DNA of 5,550 bases from Bacteroides sp. UBA939 (lineage in GTDB: Bacteria; Bacteroidota; Bacteroidia; Bacteroidales; Bacteroidaceae). Numbering within the stretch: the stretch's first letter is position 1; the number at the start of each line of letters is the position of its first letter. The notes beneath the pieces were generated by a model. That model saw only the letters and a program-made list of their open reading frames with translations, was not told the DNA's origin and searched no databases. Positions 1 to 5,541 of the stretch are shown here, in pieces. The translations under genes and the position numbers were made by a program. The stretch lies in NCBI RefSeq assembly GCF_002293435.1, contig NZ_DBDF01000130.1:1-5550 (forward strand), read 5' to 3'.

Positions 1-32
1 CCCAGGAGGAGGAGAATAGAGATACTCTTGTT

Positions 33-67
33 AATCACTTATCACTAAACACTAATTACTAATCACT
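33..67. repeat. five tandem 7-base repeats (CACT-type), one-armed relative of the palindromic elements in mnmD and znuC
   Basis: The stretch divides exactly into five 7-mers: AATCACT, TATCACT, AAACACT, then AATTACT and AATCACT. The block TATCACT-AAACACT closely matches the right arms of the elements at 3296-3366 and 4787-4868, where CATCACT-AAACACT occurs. No matching AGTG-type left arm is visible on either side, so this is a truncated, degenerate or differently organised copy. It lies in the non-coding leader upstream of purD. The period and unit identity are read directly; common origin with the intragenic copies is inferred from sequence similarity. Confidence 0.75.
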
Positions 68-84
68 GCGAAGCTCCGCTTCGC
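68..84. other. short perfect hairpin directly abutting the heptamer repeat
   Basis: GCGAAGC at 68-74 pairs perfectly with GCTTCGC at 78-84 around the 3-base loop TCC, giving a GC-rich 7-bp stem. It starts at the base after the last heptamer, so it may be part of the same repetitive unit. No T-run follows on either strand, so it is not a canonical intrinsic terminator, although it could protect the 3' end of an upstream transcript. From 85 to 138 the leader is AT-rich. I found no good match there to the Bacteroides promoter pattern (TTTG near -33, TAnnTTTG near -7) and no clear ribosome binding site. Confidence 0.5.
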
Positions 85-138
85 CAAGTTATCATTTAGA
101 AAACAAAATAGGAAGTATAATTTAAAGAAATACGAAAG

Positions 139-1413
139 ATGAAAGTGTTATTATTAGGAAGCGGCGGCCGTGAACATGCCTTAGCCTGGAAAATAGCTCA
201 AAGCCCCAAAGTAGAGAAACTGTTTATCGCCCCCGGCAATGCCGGAACCGGCGAAGTAGGCGAGAACGTAGCCATCAAAGCAACCGATTTCCCTGCCTTG
301 AAAGCATTTGCCTTGGAACAAAAGATAGACATGATTGTGGTAGGCCCTGAAGACCCGTTGGTGGAAGGTATCTATGATAATTTCACGGAAGACGTTACCA
401 CACAACATATTGCCGTCATCGGTCCTACTGCCAAAGGCGCCCAACTGGAAGGCAGTAAAGAGTTTGCCAAAGGTTTCATGGAACGTCACAACATTCCAAC
501 AGCCCGCTATAAGAGCATCACAGCGGATAATCTGGAAGAAGGCTTTGCCTTCCTCGAAACCCTGGAAGCCCCGTATGTATTGAAAGCCGACGGACTTTGC
601 GCCGGAAAGGGCGTACTTATTCTGCCTACTTTGGAAGAAGCCAAAAAGGAATTGCAGGAGATGCTGGGTGGCATGTTCGGTGAGGCCAGCGCCACTGTGG
701 TCATTGAAGAATTCCTTAGCGGCATTGAGTGCTCCGTATTTGTACTGACAGACAGCAAGAATTATAAGGTACTGCCCGTTGCCAAAGATTACAAGCGCAT
801 CGGTGAAGGGGACAAAGGCCTTAATACCGGTGGTATGGGAAGCGTCACCCCTGTTCCTTTCGCCGACGAAGTATTTATGGAAAAAGTACGTACCCGCATC
901 ATTGAGCCAACCATCCGTGGTTTACAGGAAGAGAACATACTCTATAAAGGCTTTATCTTCCTCGGTTTGATTAATGTGAAAGGCGAACCGATGGTTATTG
1001 AGTACAACGTCCGCATGGGAGACCCTGAAACGGAAAGCGTTATGTTGCGTGTGCAAAGCGATTTTGTAGATTTGCTTGAAGGTGTGCGCGACGTGAACCT
1101 CGACACCAAATCCTTAGTGATGGACCCGCGCACGGCTGCATGTGTTATGCTCGTCAGCGGCGGATATCCCGAAGCATATAATAAAGGTGAAGTAATGACC
1201 GGATTTGAAAAAGCCGCCGTTACCGACAGTATTTTATTCCATGCCGGAACAGCGATGAAAGACGGACAGGTTGTAACCAACGGAGGTCGTGTTATTGCCG
1301 TCTGTTCGTATGGTGAAACGAAAGAAGAAGCTCTTGCCAAGAGTTATAAAGTAGCGGACATGATTGACTTTGAGAAGAAGTATTTCCGCCGCGACATAGG
1401 TTTCGATTTATAA
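139..1413 (+). CDS. purD: phosphoribosylamine-glycine ligase (GAR synthetase)
   Basis: Cytosolic ATP-grasp enzyme of de novo purine synthesis. It joins glycine to 5-phosphoribosylamine with ATP hydrolysis to form glycinamide ribonucleotide. The 424-residue length is normal for a monofunctional PurD. Visible signatures are the N-terminal GSGGREHAL (residues 7-15), the ATP-binding segment YVLKADGLCAGKGV (about 146-159), the loop GEGDKGLNTGGMGS (222-235), the metal-binding and family signature region around EYN and RMGDPETE (288-299), and a C-terminal FRRDIG (416-421). The ATG at 139 gives a start exactly at the expected MKVLLLGSGG N-terminus. There is no obvious Shine-Dalgarno, as is common in Bacteroidetes. 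It is the first gene of the tandem run, and the next gene starts 22 bases after its stop with no terminator between. No truncation or missing key residue was seen. Confidence 0.97.
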   Translation: MKVLLLGSGGREHALAWKIAQSPKVEKLFIAPGNAGTGEVGENVAIKATDFPALKAFALEQKIDMIVVGPEDPLVEGIYDNFTEDVTTQHIAVIGPTAKGAQLEGSKEFAKGFMERHNIPTARYKSITADNLEEGFAFLETLEAPYVLKADGLCAGKGVLILPTLEEAKKELQEMLGGMFGEASATVVIEEFLSGIECSVFVLTDSKNYKVLPVAKDYKRIGEGDKGLNTGGMGSVTPVPFADEVFMEKVRTRIIEPTIRGLQEENILYKGFIFLGLINVKGEPMVIEYNVRMGDPETESVMLRVQSDFVDLLEGVRDVNLDTKSLVMDPRTAACVMLVSGGYPEAYNKGEVMTGFEKAAVTDSILFHAGTAMKDGQVVTNGGRVIAVCSYGETKEEALAKSYKVADMIDFEKKYFRRDIGFDL

Positions 1414-1435
1414 ACAACAATGAAGTAGAATCGCT

Positions 1436-2437
1436 TTGATACGAAGTAAACGATTACAGAACCGGATTACGACAGGACGTTTCACACTTCCTGTCATTAC
1501 CTTGGTGTCAATATTCTGTTGGGTATTGTCCTCCGCCTTATTGCCCGAGACACAGGTAATGAAGAACGATTACTCCTTATGGGAAACAGTTACTTATTAC
1601 AGCATTCCGGCGTGGGCGGGCATTCCCTTAAATTTCATCCTTTATGGCGTAATCGGTTACTTCCTGATAGCGTTGAATAATACTTTTGCCATTATCCGTA
1701 TGCGCGCATCCGTGCAGACATCCATTTATTTTCTACTGCTATCTGCCTGTCCGGCTCTGCATGAGCTACATGCCGGAGATTTTGTTTCATTAGCTTTCCT
1801 GTCGGCATTGTTCATGTTGTTTAAGAGTTCCCAGCATCCTTATCCGGCAAGTAATTTATTCTACTCATTTTTGTGCATCGGGGCGGGTAGCTTGCTCTTT
1901 CCGCAATTGACGATGTTTGTTCCTGTTTTCTGGATAGGCGCATATAACTTTCAGGCGCTCACTTTCAGAAGTTTCCTCGGAAGTCTTATCGGTTGGAGCT
2001 TGCCTTACTGGTTCCTGTTGGGATATACTTATTGTAGCGATAATATGGAGTTGTTCTATCAGCCTTTCATGGAACTGGTTTCTTTCCGGCCTGTTACCCT
2101 GCAAAGCCTGCCATTGTGGGAGATTGCTACGTTGGGATATTTGCTCTTTCTGTTTGTGATAAGTTCCGTTCATTGTCTGGTAGCAGGTTATAAAGATAAG
2201 ATACGCACTCGCAGTTATTTGTATTTCCTTATTTTCCTGAGTGTCTGTATCTTTGTCTACATCCTGTTGCAATCCACTCTGTCACTTCTTTTGCTGCCTT
2301 TGTTACTGATATGTATCAGCATTCTGACAGGACATTTTGTAGTATTGACGAACAGTCGCGCTTCTAATCTGTTCTTTATATGTGCTCTCGTTGGGGTGAT
2401 ACTTTTATTTGGCTTTAATATATGGACGCTTTTGTAG
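1436..2437 (+). CDS. polytopic integral membrane protein of unknown function
   Basis: A protein of 333 residues that I do not recognise. Hydrophobic segments suggest about nine or ten membrane helices, at roughly residues 18-37, 61-80, 95-112, 114-130, 140-155, 160-173, 180-198, 230-250, 263-302 (two helices) and 313-333. The N-terminus before the first helix is basic (RSKRLQNR), suggesting a cytoplasmic start. The C-terminus ends within the last helix. No catalytic or transport motif stands out. The start chosen is TTG at 1436. The next in-frame ATG (1559) would delete the first helix, and the ATG at 1420 is followed almost at once by a stop. It begins 22 bases after purD, and its last 16 bases overlap the DedA-type gene, suggesting translational coupling and co-transcription. 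The gene is well supported by its open length and consistent hydrophobic pattern; the function is unknown. Confidence 0.85.
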   Translation: MIRSKRLQNRITTGRFTLPVITLVSIFCWVLSSALLPETQVMKNDYSLWETVTYYSIPAWAGIPLNFILYGVIGYFLIALNNTFAIIRMRASVQTSIYFLLLSACPALHELHAGDFVSLAFLSALFMLFKSSQHPYPASNLFYSFLCIGAGSLLFPQLTMFVPVFWIGAYNFQALTFRSFLGSLIGWSLPYWFLLGYTYCSDNMELFYQPFMELVSFRPVTLQSLPLWEIATLGYLLFLFVISSVHCLVAGYKDKIRTRSYLYFLIFLSVCIFVYILLQSTLSLLLLPLLLICISILTGHFVVLTNSRASNLFFICALVGVILLFGFNIWTLL

Positions 2438-2895
2438 ATTCACTGATTCAACTACTGATAGACTGGGGCTATTTCGGATTGTTTATTTCCGCCTTACTGG
2501 CAGGGAGTATCATTCCGTTCAGTTCGGAGTTGGTGATGGTGGCGTTGGTGAAGGTCGGGTTGAGTCCGGTGCTTTGCGTACTTGCCGCTACATTGGGGAA
2601 TACCATAGGAGGTATGACGTGCTACTACATGGGGCGTTTGGGTAAAGTAGACTGGATAGAGAAATACTTCAAGATAAAAAAGGAGAAAGTAGACAAGATG
2701 CAAGACTTCCTGCAAGGGAAGGGCGCACTGATGGCTTTCTTTGCATTCCTGCCTTTTGTAGGCGAAGCGATAGCTATTGCGCTGGGATTTATGCGCAGTA
2801 ACGTACTACTCACGACCTCGTCCATGTTTGCCGGGAAGCTGATAAGATATATCCTGATGTTGCTGGCATTAGAGGGAGTAATATCAATGTTTTAG
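2422..2895 (+). CDS. YqaA/DedA (VTT-domain) family small membrane protein
   Basis: A 157-residue inner-membrane protein of the DedA/SNARE-associated (VTT) superfamily, closest in size to the short YqaA-type members. Diagnostic features are the early re-entrant-like segment with IPFSSELVM (about residues 31-39), the glycine-rich GNTIGGMTCYYMGR (59-72), a charged linker with IKKEKVDKMQDF (about 84-95), and a second half with FFAFLPFVGEAIAIALGFMR (about 105-124) followed by a terminal helix. In the wider superfamily, DedA proteins are linked to undecaprenyl-phosphate or phospholipid flipping and membrane-potential homeostasis. The role of YqaA-type members is not settled, so no substrate is assigned. 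The ATG at 2422 lies inside the end of the previous membrane-protein gene (16-base overlap), and mnmD starts three bases after its stop. This packing supports an operon. Confidence 0.9.
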   Translation: MDAFVDSLIQLLIDWGYFGLFISALLAGSIIPFSSELVMVALVKVGLSPVLCVLAATLGNTIGGMTCYYMGRLGKVDWIEKYFKIKKEKVDKMQDFLQGKGALMAFFAFLPFVGEAIAIALGFMRSNVLLTTSSMFAGKLIRYILMLLALEGVISMF

Positions 2896-2898
2896 TAT

Positions 2899-3606
2899 AT
2901 GAAGCGGGTTATAGAACATACGGAAGACGGGAGTGCAACGCTGTTTGTACCGGAACTGGATGAACATTATCATTCGGTGAAAGGCGCGCGCACTGAGTCG
3001 CAACATATCTTTATTGATATGGGGCTGAAAGCTTCGACCATACCGCAACCGCATGTTTTGGAGATAGGATTCGGTACGGGACTGAATGCTTTACTGACGT
3101 TGGAAGCTGCCGAAAAGGATAAACGCTTTGTGTACTATACCGGTATCGAACTTTATCCTCTTGCCTGGGAAGAAGTTGAAGCGTTGGGGTACAGTGATAA
3201 TCCGTTCTTCAAAAAGATACATACCGCTTCGTGGGGAGAGTATGTGGAGATATCTCCTTACTTTGCTTTACGGAAGATACAGGGAGACGTGAATGTAGTG
3301 ATGAGTGGTGAGTGTTTAGTGATTAGTGATAACCGCTCATCACTCATCACTAAACACTCATCACTAAACATCGTTTACTTCGATGCCTTTGCTCCCGAAA
3401 AGCAGCCCGAGATGTGGAACGAGCAGTTATTCCGTTCGCTTTACGATTGTATGGGTGCGGGTGGTATACTAACTACTTATTGTGCCAAAGGTGTTGTTCG
3501 CCGGCTGTTGCAATCCGTTGGTTTCTGTGTGGAACGCCTTCCGGGGCCTCCGGGTGGGAAGAGGGAGATGTTGAGGGCGAGGAAGAAATTGAAAGTTGAG
3601 AATTGA
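2899..3606 (+). CDS. mnmD: stand-alone MnmD: tRNA 5-methylaminomethyl-2-thiouridine(34) methyltransferase, carrying an in-frame palindromic insert
   Basis: Cytosolic SAM-dependent methyltransferase matching the N-terminal domain of E. coli MnmC. It catalyses the last methylation in making mnm5(s2)U at the tRNA wobble position. Visible features are YHSVKGARTESQHIFI (residues 24-39), the SAM-binding glycine-rich LEIGFGTGLNALLT (54-67), acidic GIEL (82-85), the catalytic-region FDAFAPEKQPEMW (161-173), GGILTTYCAKGVVRR (188-202) and GPPGGKREMLRA (216-227). The MnmC FAD-oxidase domain is absent, and no separate oxidase gene is in view. Residues about 134-156 come from a palindromic repeat lying between the strand ending GDVNVV and the strand IVYFDAF. 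All core motifs before and after are intact, so the protein is probably functional. The last residues (KLKVEN) and the stop come from a second repeat at 3587-3621. The ATG at 2899 gives the expected start three bases after the DedA-type gene. Confidence 0.93.
   Translation: MKRVIEHTEDGSATLFVPELDEHYHSVKGARTESQHIFIDMGLKASTIPQPHVLEIGFGTGLNALLTLEAAEKDKRFVYYTGIELYPLAWEEVEALGYSDNPFFKKIHTASWGEYVEISPYFALRKIQGDVNVVMSGECLVISDNRSSLITKHSSLNIVYFDAFAPEKQPEMWNEQLFRSLYDCMGAGGILTTYCAKGVVRRLLQSVGFCVERLPGPPGGKREMLRARKKLKVEN
3296..3366 (+). repeat. palindromic element inserted in frame within mnmD
   Basis: Arms are made of 7-base units. The left arm (3297-3330) has AGTG-type units and includes one extra AGTGGTG unit compared with the znuC copy. 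The right arm (3339-3366) has the complementary CACT-type units. The core 3309-3330 pairs with 3339-3360 over 21 of 22 positions; the only mismatch is T3324 opposite C3345. TAGTGA (3296-3301) then pairs with TCACTA (3361-3366), leaving the extra heptamer as a bulge. The loop is 8 bases (3331-3338). The element reads ECLVISD, then N, then RSSLITKHSSL, with no stop. It shares 35 consecutive identical bases (3334-3368) with 4836-4870 and 24 (3309-3332) with 4793-4816 in znuC. Confidence 0.93.
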
Positions 3607-3621
3607 AAGTTGAAAATTGAG
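3587..3621 (+). repeat. five tandem 7-base repeats (ARTTGAR) across the mnmD-znuA junction
   Basis: Five consecutive 7-mers, AATTGAA/AGTTGAG alternating (a 14-base higher-order period), run from the last codons of mnmD past its TGA stop (3604-3606) into the spacer before znuA. They encode the LKVEN end of MnmD and supply its stop codon. They also create a spurious in-frame TTG (3610) upstream of the likely znuA start. The sequence is unrelated to the palindromic elements but has the same 7-base unit length. Confidence 0.8.
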
Positions 3622-3630
3622 ATAAAGACT

Positions 3631-4545
3631 ATGAATATGATGATGAAAAGAGCACTCCTGTATATATTTGCTGCCCTGTTTGTGGTATCCTGCAAGAACA
3701 GTGGTGTCCGGAATAATGAGAACAATGATAATAAGCCGGTCATAACCGTTACTATCGAACCTTTGCGCTACTTTACCGAAGCCATTGCCGGAGATAACTT
3801 TAACGTTGTCAGTATGGTTCCCAAAGGAAGCAGTCCGGAGACGTATGACCCTACGCCGCAGCAACTTGTTGGTCTTGCCGAGAGTAAAGCATACTTTCGC
3901 ATTGGGTATATTGGTTTTGAACAAACATGGATGGACAAACTGACGGATAATGCTCCCCACTTGCAATTCTTTGATACTTCCCGTGGCGTTGACCTTATTT
4001 ACGATGCTTCGCATATCCATAGCAGTGCTGCCCATCAGTCCGATGGTGAGTATGCTGCCGGCGTAGATCCGCATATCTGGAACTCTGCCTATAACGCCCA
4101 GATTATTGCCGGGAACATCTTAAGTGCTTTATGCCTTATAGATAAGGATAACGAAGAGACCTATCTGGAACGATACAAAAACCTTTGCTTGCTGATTGAA
4201 CGTACCGATAGCCTCATTTGCAGTATGCTGTCCGTTCCCAATGCCGATCGAGCCTTTATGATTTATCATCCGGCACTGTCCTACTTTGCCCGTGACTACG
4301 GTTTGCATCAGATTTCCATAGAAGAAGAAGGCAAAGAACCTTCTCCCTCACATCTTAAGACGTTAATAAATACCTGTAAGGAAGAGAAAGTCCGCACTAT
4401 CTTTATACAACCGGAATTTGATCGCCGTAATGCAGAGATAATTGCCCGGCAAACAGGTACGAAGGTAGTTCCCATCAATCCGCTTTCTTACGAGTGGGAA
4501 GAGGAGATGTTGAAGATAGCGCAAGTACTGAAGATAGAGAATTGA
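3631..4545 (+). CDS. znuA: ZnuA-like metal-binding lipoprotein of an ABC importer (cluster A-I/TroA family)
   Basis: Substrate-binding component of a zinc/manganese-type ABC uptake system. It is predicted to be a periplasmic lipoprotein. From the ATG at 3631 it has 304 residues: a basic start, a hydrophobic signal (about 8-20) and a lipobox ending VVSC with the acylated Cys21. The ATGs at 3637, 3640 and 3643 are equally plausible. A TTG at 3610 would start inside a repeat and add a poor N-terminus, so I rejected it. Family features are VTIEPLRYFTEAIAG (40-54), MVPKGSSPETYDPTP (62-76), a short His-containing loop HIHSSAAHQ (128-136), DPHIWNS (146-152), YHPALSYFARDYGL (212-225), EPSPSHL (236-242), IFIQPEFD (257-264) and KVVPINPL (278-285). 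The usual first His ligand (DPHxYxPTP) is Glu70 here, and the usual Asp of LDPL is Asn283; His148 and His213 are kept. Metal identity is therefore inferred. It begins 24 bases after mnmD, with the partner ATPase 50 bases downstream. Confidence 0.9.
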   Translation: MNMMMKRALLYIFAALFVVSCKNSGVRNNENNDNKPVITVTIEPLRYFTEAIAGDNFNVVSMVPKGSSPETYDPTPQQLVGLAESKAYFRIGYIGFEQTWMDKLTDNAPHLQFFDTSRGVDLIYDASHIHSSAAHQSDGEYAAGVDPHIWNSAYNAQIIAGNILSALCLIDKDNEETYLERYKNLCLLIERTDSLICSMLSVPNADRAFMIYHPALSYFARDYGLHQISIEEEGKEPSPSHLKTLINTCKEEKVRTIFIQPEFDRRNAEIIARQTGTKVVPINPLSYEWEEEMLKIAQVLKIEN

Positions 4546-4561
4546 ATAAAATGAATGTCTC

Positions 4562-4584
4562 ACTCTTTTGCGAGAATAAAGAGT
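4562..4584 (+). promoter_or_regulatory. hairpin just upstream of the znuC start
   Basis: ACTCTTT (4562-4568) pairs perfectly with AAAGAGT (4578-4584) around a 9-base loop. The structure ends 11 bases before the znuC ATG, so it would sit in the ribosome-loading zone of the mRNA. It could modulate translation or expression of the ATPase relative to the binding protein. There is no clear Zur-type operator palindrome in the gap. The pairing is seen directly; a regulatory role is inference, and a 7-bp AT-rich stem could be chance. Confidence 0.3.
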
Positions 4585-4595
4585 TTATATAATAA

Positions 4596-5426
4596 ATGAA
4601 CGCTCCCATTATTGAAATAAAAGGTCTTTGTGCCGGCTACGATGAACGTACTGTGTTGCGTGATGTGAACCTCACCATCTACGAACGGGATTTCTTAGGT
4701 ATCATCGGGCCTAATGGTGGCGGAAAGACTACGCTAATCAAGTGTATTCTGGGGTTGTTGAAACCTTCGGCAGGAGAAATCTTATATAGTGATGAGTGTT
4801 TAGTGATTAGTGATAAGCAGGAAGGCACAGCGCAGCGCTCATCACTCATCACTAAACACTCATCACTAAAAATGGGCTATCTGCCTCAGTACAACAGCAT
4901 AGACCGTAAGTTCCCCATAACTGTGGAAGAAGTGATTCTTTCCGGACTCAGTTCCCAGAAGTCACTGATTTCACGCTTCACCGCAACACACCGTGAGAAA
5001 GCCCGCACGGTAATCGCCCGTATGGGATTGAAAGGGTTAGAGAAACGTGCTATCGGTTCGTTGAGCGGTGGACAGATGCAACGAGCCTTGTTAGGTCGCG
5101 CCATTATCAGCGACCCGGAACTTGTTGTCCTTGACGAACCGAACACCTATATAGACAAGCATTTTGAAGCGCGCCTCTATCAGTTGCTGGCAGAAATAAA
5201 CCGGGACTGTGCCATTATCCTGGTCAGTCACGACATAGGCACGGTGCTGCAACAAGTGAAGTCCATCGCTTGCGTGAACGAAACGCTGGATTATCACCCC
5301 GATACTGATATCGATTCCGCATGGCTGGAACGTAACTTCAACTGTCCGATAGAACTGTTGGGACACGGAACATTGCCACACCGTGTATTGGCGGAGCACA
5401 AGCATGATGATTGCTCGCTCACTTAA
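4596..5426 (+). CDS. znuC: ZnuC-like ABC transporter ATPase, carrying an in-frame palindromic insert
   Basis: Cytoplasmic ATP-hydrolysing subunit that would power metal import with the upstream binding protein. The 276 residues contain a complete nucleotide-binding domain: Walker A GPNGGGKTT (38-46), Q-loop glutamine in GYLPQ (Gln98), signature LSGGQ (156-160), Walker B LVVLDEP (176-182), D-loop region NTYID (183-187) and H-loop SHD (His212). The C-terminus is His-rich (GHGTLPHRVLAEHKHDD, 256-272), as in zinc/manganese-type ATPases. Residues about 65-91 derive from the palindromic repeat at 4787-4868. It falls between the SAGEI strand and the Q-loop strand, where family members usually have only a short variable turn. 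The core motifs are undamaged, so the protein is probably active. The ATG at 4596 gives a normal N-terminus. No permease gene follows within the remaining 124 bases, so the membrane subunit must lie beyond the window or elsewhere. Confidence 0.93.
   Translation: MNAPIIEIKGLCAGYDERTVLRDVNLTIYERDFLGIIGPNGGGKTTLIKCILGLLKPSAGEILYSDECLVISDKQEGTAQRSSLITKHSSLKMGYLPQYNSIDRKFPITVEEVILSGLSSQKSLISRFTATHREKARTVIARMGLKGLEKRAIGSLSGGQMQRALLGRAIISDPELVVLDEPNTYIDKHFEARLYQLLAEINRDCAIILVSHDIGTVLQQVKSIACVNETLDYHPDTDIDSAWLERNFNCPIELLGHGTLPHRVLAEHKHDDCSLT
4787..4868 (+). repeat. palindromic element inserted in frame within znuC
   Basis: The left arm 4787-4814 and right arm 4841-4868 are inverted repeats pairing at 27 of 28 positions; the only mismatch is T4808 opposite C4847. 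They enclose a 26-base centre (4815-4840). The left arm divides into 7-base units AGTGATG, AGTGTTT and AGTGATT with a final AGTGAT; the right arm is its CACT-type complement. It is read as SDECLVISD, centre KQEGTAQ, then RSSLITKHSSL. Only one of the three forward phases through the left arm lacks stops (the others hit TAG or TGA), and it is the phase used. The same core peptide and phase occur in mnmD. An mRNA copy would form a very stable hairpin inside the coding region. Confidence 0.95.
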
Positions 5427-5507
5427 AACATCCGATACTTAAGAACTTTGATAATATAAAGCGTTTGATACGATGTGCCAGACTAAAATTAGTTTACTCA
5501 AGTTTCG

Positions 5508-5541
5508 CATGTTACTGGTAGTATCATGTTACTGGTAGTAT
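5508..5541. repeat. perfect 17-base tandem duplication downstream of znuC
   Basis: CATGTTACTGGTAGTAT occurs twice back to back (5508-5524 and 5525-5541). It lies in the gene-free 3' end of the window (5427-5550). The same gap holds a small inverted repeat, ACTAA-AA-TTAGT (5482-5493), and TTTG boxes (5447-5450, 5464-5467) without a matching TAnnTTTG at the right distance. No intrinsic terminator with a T-run is visible after znuC. The duplication could be part of a longer intergenic repeat running off the window. Confidence 0.7.

Noticed and set aside
68..84. Rho-independent terminator of an upstream gene
   Set aside because: The stem is good but no T-rich tract follows on either strand, so it was kept only as an unassigned hairpin.
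942..1340. 132-codon open frame on the - strand inside purD
   Set aside because: It lies wholly within the strongly supported purD gene and has no recognisable motif, so it is a coding shadow.
3296..3366. CRISPR array or intrinsic terminator as the explanation of the repeats
   Set aside because: There are no regularly spaced identical repeats with unique spacers, and no T-run after the stem; the element is translated through in a gene with intact downstream motifs.
3296..3366. Frameshift or pseudogene in mnmD caused by the insert
   Set aside because: The frame is open throughout, and the conserved FDAFAPEKQPEMW and GPPGGKREMLRA motifs follow in the correct phase.
3610..3630. TTG at 3610 as an earlier start of the ZnuA-like protein
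   Set aside because: It lies in the ARTTGAR repeat and would put seven extra residues ahead of a good lipoprotein signal; the ATG cluster from 3631 fits better.
3469..4074. 201-codon open frame on the - strand across the mnmD end and znuA
   Set aside because: It is antisense to two well-supported genes, has no recognisable family features, and part of its length comes from the reverse complement of the repeats.
5447..5496. Bacteroides-type promoter downstream of znuC
   Set aside because: TTTG boxes are present, but the sequences at the expected -7 position (TACGATGT and TAGTTTAC) match TAnnTTTG poorly.
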